A stretch of 22,836 nt of DNA from CALCCV01 sp964388665 (GCA_964388665.1 CAYMBJ010000063.1:1-22836), one strand, 5' to 3'. Positions 14,654 through 22,733 are shown, numbered from the stretch's first letter. The notes: generated by a model not told the origin, from the letters alone. Made by a program: numbers and translations.

Positions 14654-15829
14654 ATTCAATTTGAGCAGGTCTATTTAAATGTAAGCCTGCTTTTGGCAAT
14701 TTTGCAGTCCATCTGTGGATGGCTGTTGTGGCGACAAAATCGCGACACTCGGGTTTTTTGGCTCAGTGGATTTTGGGTGTTGAATGTGGTGTTTACGGTG
14801 ATGGTGCTGGCGCGACCGGGAGAGTCTTGGTCGCAATTTACTATACCGCTTTTGCCTTCGGTGTTTTTGCTGGCTATGGCTCAGCAGGGTTTTTTTAGTA
14901 AGCCGTCGAGAATTAAATTTGCGTCTGTCGCAGCTGTGGTGCTTTTGGGAGCGGTCTCTATACTTGGTCAGTTGCTGGATCTTGTCACTGTCTCTGGCAT
15001 TTTTTATTTGAACCTGTCTCTCGCTCTTATTTTCACGGCTATAGGCCTTGGTGAAATCATAATGTCTGCGATCAACGTCAGTTCAGGAGTGCAGGCTGAA
15101 TTGCGACTGCAGCGAGAGATGAGCGCAGTCTCCGGAAAATTGTATTTGGCTCAGGCGAGCAATGAGTTTTTGCACGAAATAAAAAACCAGCTATCTCTGC
15201 TTCTCAATCATAAAAATCTGTTGGTTTTAAAGCTGAAAAAATTAAAGGTGAATGAGGTCACGGAGATTTCCAACCAAATTGATAAACTGGACCTAACGGA
15301 AAAGAATATATTGCGAGTGGTTGCTGAGTTTACAAATGTTTACAAAAGCATCTCAAGTGACATCGTTGCCATTCAAATGGGTGGGTTTTTGCAGTCCGTG
15401 TTAGATGGTGAGCTTGTATTTGCTAAGGCGATGTCCGTTGAGGCTCGTTTTATCGATCGGTCCAGCTCTAGCTTGGAGCGCAGTTTTTATATCCACAAAG
15501 AGCAAGTCAATATGGTGGTGACTCACTTGTTGCACTTTTCAATTGAGAGTGCTCACAGTTCGCAGGAGCCCCACTCGCGTAGAGTTGAAATTGAACTGAA
15601 TGATGACCAGGACCATATTTTTATATTGATTCGCAGTTTTGGTCCGAGTCTTACACATGAACAAAAAGAAAAACTGTTTGCACCCGGCTATCGCCATAGG
15701 CAAGGTGCCATTCGCGGAATTGATTTTGCGGTGTCTCAGAAAATGATTGTCGGAATGCGTGGTTTTTTGATGCTTTCAGATCGCAAGGATTGCACCGAAT
15801 TTATTGTGGCCCTTCCTAAGCGCATGTAA
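14654..15829 (+). CDS. Membrane protein with degenerate histidine-kinase core
   Basis: The product is a 391-residue protein with about five hydrophobic helices in the first 145 residues (for example VYLNVSLLLAILQSICGWLL and FWVLNVVFTVMVLA), then an HK-like cytosolic part. An H-box-like FLHEIKNQLSLLLNHKNLL has its His at 174. The ATP-binding half is degenerate: the N-box asparagines are replaced (THLLHFSIESA), the DxGxG box reads IRSFGPSL, and GxGLGL reads GAIRGID. The F-box (KLFAPGY) and the terminal TEFIVALPKR strand remain. It may thus be a pseudokinase. The start is an ATT at 14654: AAAGGAG (14641-14647) lies 6 bases before it and no ATG, GTG or TTG occurs in frame until TTG 14693, which would cut the first helix and has no ribosome site. 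An in-frame stop lies at 14633. Confidence 0.75.
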   Translation: MQFEQVYLNVSLLLAILQSICGWLLWRQNRDTRVFWLSGFWVLNVVFTVMVLARPGESWSQFTIPLLPSVFLLAMAQQGFFSKPSRIKFASVAAVVLLGAVSILGQLLDLVTVSGIFYLNLSLALIFTAIGLGEIIMSAINVSSGVQAELRLQREMSAVSGKLYLAQASNEFLHEIKNQLSLLLNHKNLLVLKLKKLKVNEVTEISNQIDKLDLTEKNILRVVAEFTNVYKSISSDIVAIQMGGFLQSVLDGELVFAKAMSVEARFIDRSSSSLERSFYIHKEQVNMVVTHLLHFSIESAHSSQEPHSRRVEIELNDDQDHIFILIRSFGPSLTHEQKEKLFAPGYRHRQGAIRGIDFAVSQKMIVGMRGFLMLSDRKDCTEFIVALPKRM

Positions 15830-15999
15830 ACTTATTCGCGAGAAATTTTGGAACATAGCTACCGTTTTGAATGAGCATTGTTTTTGCAATTGAAAGCAAA
15901 TAACAAGCAATTCATCGGTTTGGAACAGTGATTTTGCCATAAAATGCGAATCTCTGTAAATCTGGTGAACTTGAGAATTAGAAACCAACAAATATGGTT

Positions 16000-16030
16000 T
16001 GGCGGCTGACAATAAGTTCGACAGCCACCA
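16000..16030 (+). promoter_or_regulatory. Hairpin next to the ribosome site of the phospholipase D gene
   Basis: TGGcGGCTG (16000-16008) pairs with CAGCCaCCA (16022-16030), eight base pairs with one mismatch and a 13-base loop. It ends two bases or so before the AAAAGGAG ribosome site. It could affect translation or be a protein-binding site. Confidence 0.4.
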
Positions 16031-16046
16031 TAAAAGGAGAGCGCAG

Positions 16047-18329
16047 ATGAAATATGGTCTCATAGGAATTCTATTTTTAGTGAACGGTTTGGCTCAGGCG
16101 ACAGAATCGGCAGCTGATTCGACTGGCAATCACGGTACAGAATTCCATAGCTATATAGAGCAGTATAAAACCCCTGAGTTGTTTTTCAATAACCAAAAAG
16201 CGCTAGATGCCCGTATCAATCTGTTGCGCCATGTTCCCGCTGGTGGAGCCGCACGAATTATGACCTTCCACGCCGATTTTGGTACCGCCTTTGTTCGTCT
16301 GGTTAACGAAATGTGCGCGGCCTCTATGCGTGGCGTGACGGTGCAATTTACTGCGGACTCGCACTCTGGTGATCGCGTCAAGGTTAACGATGCCCATGAT
16401 CGCACCCAGGGGAGTAAAAATGTCGAATACTTTTATGAACAACTTGGCAAATGCGGCGTTGAGGTTCGGGTGCACAACCATGTGCCTGATGAGTTGTTTC
16501 GCCAAAGCCTGCTGCTCGGGAGTGCGTTGCCTGCGGGAAGTGCCAGTGTGATTGAAAAGCTCATGCAGCTCATTCCATTTATAGGAGATGATCTTAACTT
16601 AGTCAGTGAATACAAAAACGCCTACTCAAAAATGGCCACTGTCATCAAGAGACACCTGCGTGAGCACGCAGAATTGGCAAAAATTGTAAAGAGCGAAGGT
16701 GATTTGGATGAGGTCGAGAGTCTTTTATGGAAATTTGTAATGACGATAGCCAAAGTAAAGATGAGCAAGATCAACGAAATGACCGAGGACGAGCTTTCAG
16801 CATTCCGTGCTGAGATTCAGGGCGAGCTTTCAACTGAATTTGCTCAAGCAAAGGGAAATGTGAAGTTGGCGACAATATTGGATGCACTCAAGAAGAATCC
16901 AGATGTGCTTGGAAAAGCTTTTGTCGCTACAATCAGCGAAATTAGGAAAGATCCTGATTTTGCTAACTTTTATCAGTCCATTCGCGATTTCAATCGATTG
17001 AATCATCGCAAGCTGTTTTGGGTTGCTGATAAGCCAACCAGTGGAGATGCAAAGGGATGCTTCATAATGGGTGGTCGAAATCTGGGAGATCACTATTTAC
17101 AAGAAACCGAAGACAACTTTCTTGATGGCGATGTGCTGTTTTGTAGCCATCACGACAAAACAGCGGCGGGCGCTATTAGAACCTTTAAAGACACGCAAAC
17201 TGAATTGTTGGTGTTGCAACAGGCGCGAGTCGCCTTCGAAAAGATTTGGGAACCTGAGTTGACAGATCAGGATAAGGAGCTGCAACGCTTCTTGAAGCAG
17301 AAGAATAGTGACTTTCGCGCAAATATGACAACCATTGCCCCAGCCCAAGGAAGCGAAAAGGTTTTCTCTGTAGATGCTAGAGATCGATGGGCATTTCAGC
17401 GCTCGGGAGATAAGTTTGACTATGGCACAGCTGTTACGGAAGATCGCAAACTTGCAGATGGTAGAGGCTTCAAAATACTCACTGCGGCCTGGGATCGGTC
17501 GAATGATCAGATCAAATCGGCATTCTTGACAGCCATCGAAAATGAAAAGCAACAAATCTACATTGAAACTCCGTATTTTGAAGCCAACCGTGAATATAAA
17601 AATGCCATTGAGGCTGCACTTGAGCGTGGTGTGAATGTTCATATACGAACTAATGGGATCTTCACAGCGGACGGCCCCTCAGTATTCATTCGGTTGTCGA
17701 TGGGGAATTGGGTTAGAACTTTGCTTCAAAAATACAAGACCCCCCCAGCGGGAAAGGGTCGATTGCAGGTTGAGTACACCACGCTTGCAACGGGTGGCTC
17801 TGGCGGTCATATGATTCATTTTAAGGGGGCCAGCTTTGCCTGCCAATTTGATGAAAATGCCAACCGAGGTTTCGCTACGAATATGATGGGAAGTCACAAT
17901 TTTCATCAACGCTCGGGCTACTCTGACAAGGAGATGATGATTTCTTGGGAATCATTGGTAAGCCAATCCTGCCAGAATAAGCTAGGGAGTTCTGTTAGCC
18001 TTGATGTGGCTCCGTCAGGCGCGGACAAAAACTTGATCAGCGATTACCGAGAGGCGTTCTATCAGAGTTCTGCAAAAGACAGCTTGGCGGAATACGATAC
18101 TCTCAATCAGGAATTGGCGTCTGGCATTGCTATTGACCGTTCAAAGGCGCCAAACAGCAAGATGACCCCGGCTCGAAGGGTATTCACTGGAATGCTTGGG
18201 ACCCTGATTTATGGATCTTCGGATCAGCAAGTGGCATCGGAGTCCAGCGAGGTGGAGCCTGTTGTTGCTGACCTTTTGGAGGTATTGACAGAATCGCAAA
18301 TTTTAGATTTTCTTGGAATACTGATGTAA
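16047..18329 (+). CDS. Secreted phospholipase D-superfamily protein
   Basis: The product is a 760-residue exported protein. The ATG at 16047 is chosen because AAAGGAG lies 7 bases before it and it yields a signal peptide (MKYGLIGILFLVNGLAQA). An upstream in-frame start at 15999 would bury that peptide. Two PLD half-motifs are seen: NHRKLFWVAD with GGRNLGDHYL (about 319-350; H320, K322) and GGHMIHFKG with GSHNFHQRS (about 586-622; H591, K593). The Asp of the classical HxKx4D is displaced in the first and missing in the second. A helical insert of about 160 residues (about 160-315) separates the N-terminal core strand from the first motif. The fold acts on phosphodiesters (phospholipids or nucleic acid); the substrate is not clear. 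A strong terminator follows. Confidence 0.85.
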   Translation: MKYGLIGILFLVNGLAQATESAADSTGNHGTEFHSYIEQYKTPELFFNNQKALDARINLLRHVPAGGAARIMTFHADFGTAFVRLVNEMCAASMRGVTVQFTADSHSGDRVKVNDAHDRTQGSKNVEYFYEQLGKCGVEVRVHNHVPDELFRQSLLLGSALPAGSASVIEKLMQLIPFIGDDLNLVSEYKNAYSKMATVIKRHLREHAELAKIVKSEGDLDEVESLLWKFVMTIAKVKMSKINEMTEDELSAFRAEIQGELSTEFAQAKGNVKLATILDALKKNPDVLGKAFVATISEIRKDPDFANFYQSIRDFNRLNHRKLFWVADKPTSGDAKGCFIMGGRNLGDHYLQETEDNFLDGDVLFCSHHDKTAAGAIRTFKDTQTELLVLQQARVAFEKIWEPELTDQDKELQRFLKQKNSDFRANMTTIAPAQGSEKVFSVDARDRWAFQRSGDKFDYGTAVTEDRKLADGRGFKILTAAWDRSNDQIKSAFLTAIENEKQQIYIETPYFEANREYKNAIEAALERGVNVHIRTNGIFTADGPSVFIRLSMGNWVRTLLQKYKTPPAGKGRLQVEYTTLATGGSGGHMIHFKGASFACQFDENANRGFATNMMGSHNFHQRSGYSDKEMMISWESLVSQSCQNKLGSSVSLDVAPSGADKNLISDYREAFYQSSAKDSLAEYDTLNQELASGIAIDRSKAPNSKMTPARRVFTGMLGTLIYGSSDQQVASESSEVEPVVADLLEVLTESQILDFLGILM

Positions 18330-18392
18330 TGATTCAACTTGGCGCGCTGAGATCGAGATGCGTCTCAATTTGAAGCGAAGATTTTGTTTTTC

Positions 18393-18430
18393 GGCCCGAT
18401 CTCTTGAAAGTGATCGGGCCTTTTCTCTTT
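18393..18430 (+). terminator. Intrinsic terminator after the phospholipase D gene
   Basis: A perfect 9-bp stem, GGCCCGATC (18393-18401) with GATCGGGCC (18412-18420), has a 10-base loop and is followed by TTTTCTCTTT. Confidence 0.9.
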
Positions 18431-18646
18431 AATCAAAAAATAAAATATTTGATAAACTGCTGGTCACATATGCCTTTGGCGATCGCGACCTATGACCAAA
18501 CTGTCGAAGCTATTTGCAGACCATCCATGAAAACTGTCTAAGGTCTTTTCAGGTGTATATTATTTTAAGACCAGCGTTGTGATTTCTACGCAATGTAGCA
18601 TCCTATTGGAAGTGCGAATGAGTGCGCTAACAAAAGGACGTATCAA
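18431..18646 (+). promoter_or_regulatory. Gap before vWA paralogue 2 with direct and inverted repeats
   Basis: With the preceding terminator this gap is 317 bases without a gene. It has an 8-base direct repeat AAACTGTC (18498-18505 and 18531-18538; 33 bases apart) and an inverted repeat GGTCTT (18542-18547) / AAGACC (18567-18572) that encloses a TATATT/TATTAT -10-like stretch. The ribosome site AAAAGGA lies before ATG 18647. I see no gene in it. Confidence 0.4.
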
Positions 18647-20314
18647 ATGAAACTGAAGAGAAGGAATCCTAAAATTGTATCTAATCGAGTTTCCTTAATT
18701 GGATTGGTGGCTCAATGCGGTTTGATGTTGGGATGCCTGCCAATAATAGATCAGGGATCGAGCTCGACTGATCAACCTGGCATGTCCAGCACCAACACTC
18801 CCGCGACCACATTTGTTGTCAACGAAGAGGCGCCATCGCAAAATTCGGATGCGACCCCGACGCCTTCACCAATTCCTGATGGATCCGTGTCTTCTGATGA
18901 GATTGGTTCCATCAAAATTCTCAATTCTTCGGGCAAAACTAGAGATTCTATTCTCAATCTGGAACTGTACTTTTTTGAACCTTCAGGTATGAAGGTGTCT
19001 TTAAACGGGGATTGCAGTGGCGGAACCTGGGGGCCATATAAACCATCCTCTTCTATTAATGTTCCAGCAGAAAGCGGCAATCGCCTGGTTAAGGTTTCTG
19101 TGCAGTATTTGGATTGGGACCAAACTGAATCCGAGTGTTATGTAGACTCCATTCTTCATGACGACAAAGGGCCGAGTATAATTATCTCGCAATACCCAAT
19201 GGCTCCACTCAGCGATGGTCAAAGAGCCGAGTTGATTTATGAGGTATCAGATCAAGGCGGCGTGGGCACCTCTGAGGTCACTTGCTCAATCAATGGCGTT
19301 TCCGCTCCTTGTGCTGATGGTAGAAATTCAGTCACTACCGGAATTCTTGCCATGGGTCAATACACCTTTGAAGTGACGGCAAAAGACAATTTGGGGAATG
19401 TATCTACCCAAAAAGTAGAGTGGAGCGTGACTCCGCTTCACAAACTTGTTCAATCTAACTTTAAGGTAAATGATTATAACAAAGTGGACATTCTGTTTGT
19501 TATAGATAACTCGGGTTCGATGGCCTATGAGCAAAAGTCGATGGCGGATCGTGTGCGCAATTTTATGAAAATTATCGACGGCCTCGACTGGCAAATCGCA
19601 GTGACGACCACTGATGCTCGCGACACTCAGAGCGGTGGTGATGGTAAGCTACTGCCACTCACGGGATTGTCGAATCAGTACATTTTGAAGAACAATTTGC
19701 CCATCGATCAGGCACAAAATATTTTAGGTAAAACGCTGCAACGAAGTGAAACTGGAAGCGGCTCTGAGCAAGGCATTCGAGCAACTTATCGAGCAGTAGA
19801 AAGATCGCAGTCATCGAGCAATCCTCAGCATGTGAGTTTTATGCGAGAAGGCGCGCACTTTGCGACAATCGTGATTTCGGATGAAGATGAAAGTGACAAC
19901 ACCACCAAAAATGACCCTGCAAAACTCTTGCAGCTGATTCAGGGGGCGTACAATTCACAAAAGAACTTTAGCTTTCACTCCATAATCACCATCCCTGGTG
20001 ACAAGGCCTGCCGAGAGAGCTACGGCGCAGCTTACGGCGATCGCTATCAGCAGTTGTCAAAAACGACAGGTGGAGTTGTAGGCTCTGTTTGCGCAAGTGA
20101 TTATGCTGGACAGGTAGAGGCCATCGCAGACAGTGTTCGCAATATGGTCAAGACTCTGACTTTGCCATGCGAGCCAGTGGTGGGAACTCCGATTTCAATC
20201 ACTAGAAATGGCCAAGCACACAACGGCGGATACAAATCAGAGGGGCGGAAACTTCTCTTTGACTCCGCTTTACCTGCAGGTGACTTTCAAGTTGCCTACA
20301 GTTGCTTGAAGTAG
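18647..20314 (+). CDS. von Willebrand factor A-domain lipoprotein (paralogue 2)
   Basis: The product is a 555-residue predicted lipoprotein. A basic N-terminus and hydrophobic stretch end in GLMLGC (Cys30). A Ser/Thr/Pro-rich linker spans about 34-85. Two beta-rich regions follow, the second resembling an Ig-like/cadherin-like repeat (IYEVSDQGGVGTSEVTC ... YTFEVTAKDNLGNVS, about 195-255). The vWA domain starts at about 280 with DILFVIDNSGSMAYEQ, a full DxSxS MIDAS (D287, S289, S291), then QIAVTTTDAR and TIVISDEDESDN. The C-terminal Cys-bearing module matches that of the protein at 5378-6550, which lacks the Ig-like part. A role in surface attachment or as an envelope scaffold is likely but unproven. 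The start is supported by AAAAGGA about 9 bases upstream. Confidence 0.85.
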   Translation: MKLKRRNPKIVSNRVSLIGLVAQCGLMLGCLPIIDQGSSSTDQPGMSSTNTPATTFVVNEEAPSQNSDATPTPSPIPDGSVSSDEIGSIKILNSSGKTRDSILNLELYFFEPSGMKVSLNGDCSGGTWGPYKPSSSINVPAESGNRLVKVSVQYLDWDQTESECYVDSILHDDKGPSIIISQYPMAPLSDGQRAELIYEVSDQGGVGTSEVTCSINGVSAPCADGRNSVTTGILAMGQYTFEVTAKDNLGNVSTQKVEWSVTPLHKLVQSNFKVNDYNKVDILFVIDNSGSMAYEQKSMADRVRNFMKIIDGLDWQIAVTTTDARDTQSGGDGKLLPLTGLSNQYILKNNLPIDQAQNILGKTLQRSETGSGSEQGIRATYRAVERSQSSSNPQHVSFMREGAHFATIVISDEDESDNTTKNDPAKLLQLIQGAYNSQKNFSFHSIITIPGDKACRESYGAAYGDRYQQLSKTTGGVVGSVCASDYAGQVEAIADSVRNMVKTLTLPCEPVVGTPISITRNGQAHNGGYKSEGRKLLFDSALPAGDFQVAYSCLK

Positions 20315-20362
20315 CCAAGTAAATTCGGTCGAATTGGCGATCTGCGATTGAATAGAGATGAC

Positions 20363-20403
20363 AACTCAAAAATGCATGGAAGAGATTCCGTGGATTTTGA
20401 GTT
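20363..20403. repeat. Imperfect hairpin with GAGA tetraloop
   Basis: AACTCAAAA (20363-20371) pairs with TTTTGAGTT (20395-20403). Inside it, CATGGAA (20375-20381) pairs with TTCCGTG (20386-20392) with one G-T pair. The loop is GAGA, a GNRA-type tetraloop, and a small ATG/GA internal loop separates the stems. A T-rich tract with another AATGCA/TGCATT repeat follows, so it may end the vWA transcript. Confidence 0.55.
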
Positions 20404-20620
20404 TTGCACAATGCATTTTGCATTTTTCTGACCACGCCATCTGTTGCTATTGGTTTGGCGCAAATTCAAATTTAAGTCTCAATATTGGCTTCCGACCTAA
20501 GGATAGATTTCAGAAATCGGATGCATCAGATAGTTTCACCTGAGCATTTACAATTGCAACGGCCGCGACAAAAGGCCAGATTGCTCAACTAAAGTTGTGA
20601 TGACTTAACTCAGAATTCAT

Positions 20621-20649
20621 TTGGATTGTCCTTTGGAACATTCTATAAA
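20621..20649 (+). promoter_or_regulatory. Candidate promoter of the metalloprotease gene
   Basis: TTGGAT (20621-20626) and TATAAA (20644-20649) are 17 bases apart, and the ribosome site and ATG lie about 65 bases downstream. The -35 match is only half consensus. Confidence 0.4.
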
Positions 20650-20714
20650 TATTTTTCATGCAAAACATAAATTACAATGTTTCGCAAAGACATCAACATC
20701 TAAGGGAGGACATT

Positions 20715-22454
20715 ATGAAAGGAAAGAAACTCTTTGCTCTGAGTTTTTTTATTGGAGCAATGGTGGCATTTACCAGTCTGGCGCAGTCCTATGAATCTCG
20801 ATTTTTAAGTCACAAATTGGGAAACATTTGTGAGAGTCCCAATCCTGATAAAATTCGTGGTTCCTTTTTGATTAAGAATATCACCGAACATACAATTGAG
20901 TTGAGGCTGAACCCAGCGGAGACGCCTGAATATCAGTTTCGTTTTGTCGCGGATCAAAAAGTGCTACGCCCTGGTCAAGAAGCCAATGTCTACTTTCAAG
21001 GTGCGATTTTTGCCGATGGTAAATATCAGGTGTTGGCAAAAACCGACATGATGATGAGCGATGGGACTCCAGTGGGAACCTATGAGGTGGATCTCTATTA
21101 TGTTGTGAGTCAGCGTCAAGCTCGGGCATCGAATTATGAAGAGTTGTATTTGAAGCCTGATGTCGAAGATCAAGATCTAGGAAATTATTTCAATCCAATG
21201 GTGGATGAAGGAAATATCAAACGAGGTCCTGAATACAAGGATCCATTGCCCAATGTTCAGCGCATGATCGAACTGGATCCGAATTCTATTTTTCGAATTC
21301 CACTTGATTCAGGAAGCATCAATCCTTGTACCAATGATGATTGCAAGCCGTGTCCGGAAGGAAAGATCTGCGAAGAGCCTCGATCGCTTTTAAATCTTCC
21401 TGCATATATCCTAGAAGGACCTGAAAAAAGCAAAACATTTAATATGGCCAATGTGACAGCCAGTGGTGAGTTTAGCTACAAGGGCATGGACAATTTGCTG
21501 CATCCTGCATTTGGTTGGAGAGTGCGTGCATGGAGAAACAATCCGGGCTCAGGCTGGTCCATTCTTGCAGAGGATTGGATTCAATTTAACGGTCATTGGA
21601 CCCTCAATTTTGAATCAGGTGCTGGCACTGTTCGGTTTCAGTACATTGCTGCCAATCGATTCTTTACACCTATGAATTCATCCGAAGATACCTACCGATG
21701 GGTGGGTCCATTGCATGATTCCATTGCACTCAATCACAACGAGGGCAGTTGGTATGCGGATGCGTCTGGTGGTTCCGTTCGTGGTTTGGGCGAGATTTAC
21801 TACCAAGGCATGTATATGTGGTCAAAGCTTTATTGGGAAGGCGAGATCAATCCACTCAGAGGATCCACTATTAAAGTGTTCTTTCCTAATACCACCTATG
21901 ACTGTGGTGATGGCAGCGGCGTTCCTTGGAGTTGTGCTTCCCGTGACGGTCGCATTTGGTTAATCCCCAGTCATGCAAGTCGCAACGGCGTGATTCAGCA
22001 CGAGTTGGCTCATCAAATCAACTATGAGTTTTGGAATAACAATCTTCCCTCGGGTTCCGGCGGTTCTCACAATTTGGGGTCTTGCTACAATCCGGGCTTA
22101 GCTTTGGTAGAAGGATTTGCCAACTTTATGGTGTTCTGGACCCAGGCGGGTCGAACTTCAGATCCAAATGCTGGGTTTGATTTTCGTGTAGAAAACCCAT
22201 CTTTTGCCTGCGCATCTCCTTTCAACACCAATGAGTCTTGGGTGGCAGGGGCTTTTTGGGACCTTCATGATCAGCGATCAGATGGCAGCGATGTGCTCTG
22301 GTTCATTCATCCAGGTGCAACTCCCGCGATCTTCTTGACGGCAGGTGTGAAAAACGGAATGGCCAATTTTCATCCTTTGTACCGCAGCAAAGCGAATTCA
22401 GAGCATCGCACAATTATCGATGCGATCTTTAATCAGGATAAAATCATTCCTTAG
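20715..22454 (+). CDS. Secreted HExxH zinc metalloprotease
   Basis: The product is a 579-residue exported protein. ATG 20715 is chosen because AGGGAGGA lies just before it and it gives a signal peptide (MKGKKLFALSFFIGAMVAF, cleavage about 23-25). An upstream ATG at 20658 would add 19 polar residues. A beta-sandwich-like N-domain spans about 45-135 (FLIKNITEHTIELRL ... YEVDLYYVVSQ). A Cys-rich hinge sits at about 205-219 (CTNDDCKPCPEGKIC). The catalytic zone is IQHELAHQINYEFW with H429, E430 and H433; a Glu 33 residues on, in LVEGFANFM (E466), is the likely third zinc ligand, as in gluzincins. The protein ends with no clear C-terminal anchor. The exact peptidase family is not recognised. A strong terminator follows the stop. 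Confidence 0.82.
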   Translation: MKGKKLFALSFFIGAMVAFTSLAQSYESRFLSHKLGNICESPNPDKIRGSFLIKNITEHTIELRLNPAETPEYQFRFVADQKVLRPGQEANVYFQGAIFADGKYQVLAKTDMMMSDGTPVGTYEVDLYYVVSQRQARASNYEELYLKPDVEDQDLGNYFNPMVDEGNIKRGPEYKDPLPNVQRMIELDPNSIFRIPLDSGSINPCTNDDCKPCPEGKICEEPRSLLNLPAYILEGPEKSKTFNMANVTASGEFSYKGMDNLLHPAFGWRVRAWRNNPGSGWSILAEDWIQFNGHWTLNFESGAGTVRFQYIAANRFFTPMNSSEDTYRWVGPLHDSIALNHNEGSWYADASGGSVRGLGEIYYQGMYMWSKLYWEGEINPLRGSTIKVFFPNTTYDCGDGSGVPWSCASRDGRIWLIPSHASRNGVIQHELAHQINYEFWNNNLPSGSGGSHNLGSCYNPGLALVEGFANFMVFWTQAGRTSDPNAGFDFRVENPSFACASPFNTNESWVAGAFWDLHDQRSDGSDVLWFIHPGATPAIFLTAGVKNGMANFHPLYRSKANSEHRTIIDAIFNQDKIIP

Positions 22455-22465
22455 GATCGATCTCC

Positions 22466-22499
22466 ATTGGGAGGCCATTGCCTCCCAATTTTCCTCCTT
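22466..22499 (+). terminator. Intrinsic terminator after the metalloprotease gene
   Basis: A perfect 10-bp stem ATTGGGAGGC (22466-22475) with GCCTCCCAAT (22480-22489) has a CATT loop and is followed by a T/C-rich tract. It starts 11 bases after the stop codon. Confidence 0.9.
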
Positions 22500-22517
22500 A
22501 AGAATAGCCTTGGTCAG

Positions 22518-22733
22518 CTACAGTGCCAGTGGGGTTATTTCAAATTCAAGACTCGCTCCACTTGCAGGAATCGAAAGAGTCAGCGTGCCACTTTGATAAA
22601 GTAAATTCCACTTATTGTCTCGGAGAAGGTGCTTCGAGATATCCTCAATAGATCTTTGATTGACAGAATAGAACTCGATCGTCTCAACCTTGTGCACTGA
22701 ACCTACTGTCAATACCAAGGGAAAATGTCGCAT
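22518..22733 (-). CDS. Possible small hypothetical protein
   Basis: A 71-codon open frame starts at an ATG on the minus strand. The predicted product has strand-like segments (for example GTLTLSIPASGASLEFEI near the end) but no recognised family. No Shine-Dalgarno precedes the ATG, and an in-frame stop lies about 39 bases upstream. It may be chance. The remaining 100 bases to the window edge hold only a short inverted repeat (TAGAA/TTCTA near 22758-22769). Confidence 0.22.
   Translation of the reverse strand: MRHFPLVLTVGSVHKVETIEFYSVNQRSIEDISKHLLRDNKWNLLYQSGTLTLSIPASGASLEFEITPLAL

Larger units (their letters stand above)
20315..20657 (+). other. Gene-free gap between vWA paralogue 2 and the metalloprotease
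   Basis: There are 400 bases between the two coding regions if the metalloprotease starts at 20715. The gap holds a large hairpin (20363-20403), a second AATGCA/TGCATT repeat just after it and a promoter-like pair near 20621-20649. Short open frames here have no ribosome site, and I do not believe any of them is a gene. Confidence 0.5.

Noticed and set aside
17097..17642. 181-codon open frame antisense to the phospholipase D gene
   Set aside because: It lies wholly inside a gene with clear motifs, has no ribosome site and no family features.
20358..20543. 61-codon frame in the gap before the metalloprotease
   Set aside because: It runs across the hairpin, has no ribosome site and an amino-acid composition unlike the neighbours.
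22490..22500. AAGGAGG on the minus strand after the small open frame
   Set aside because: It is the complement of the terminator's T/C-rich tail and no gene follows at proper spacing.
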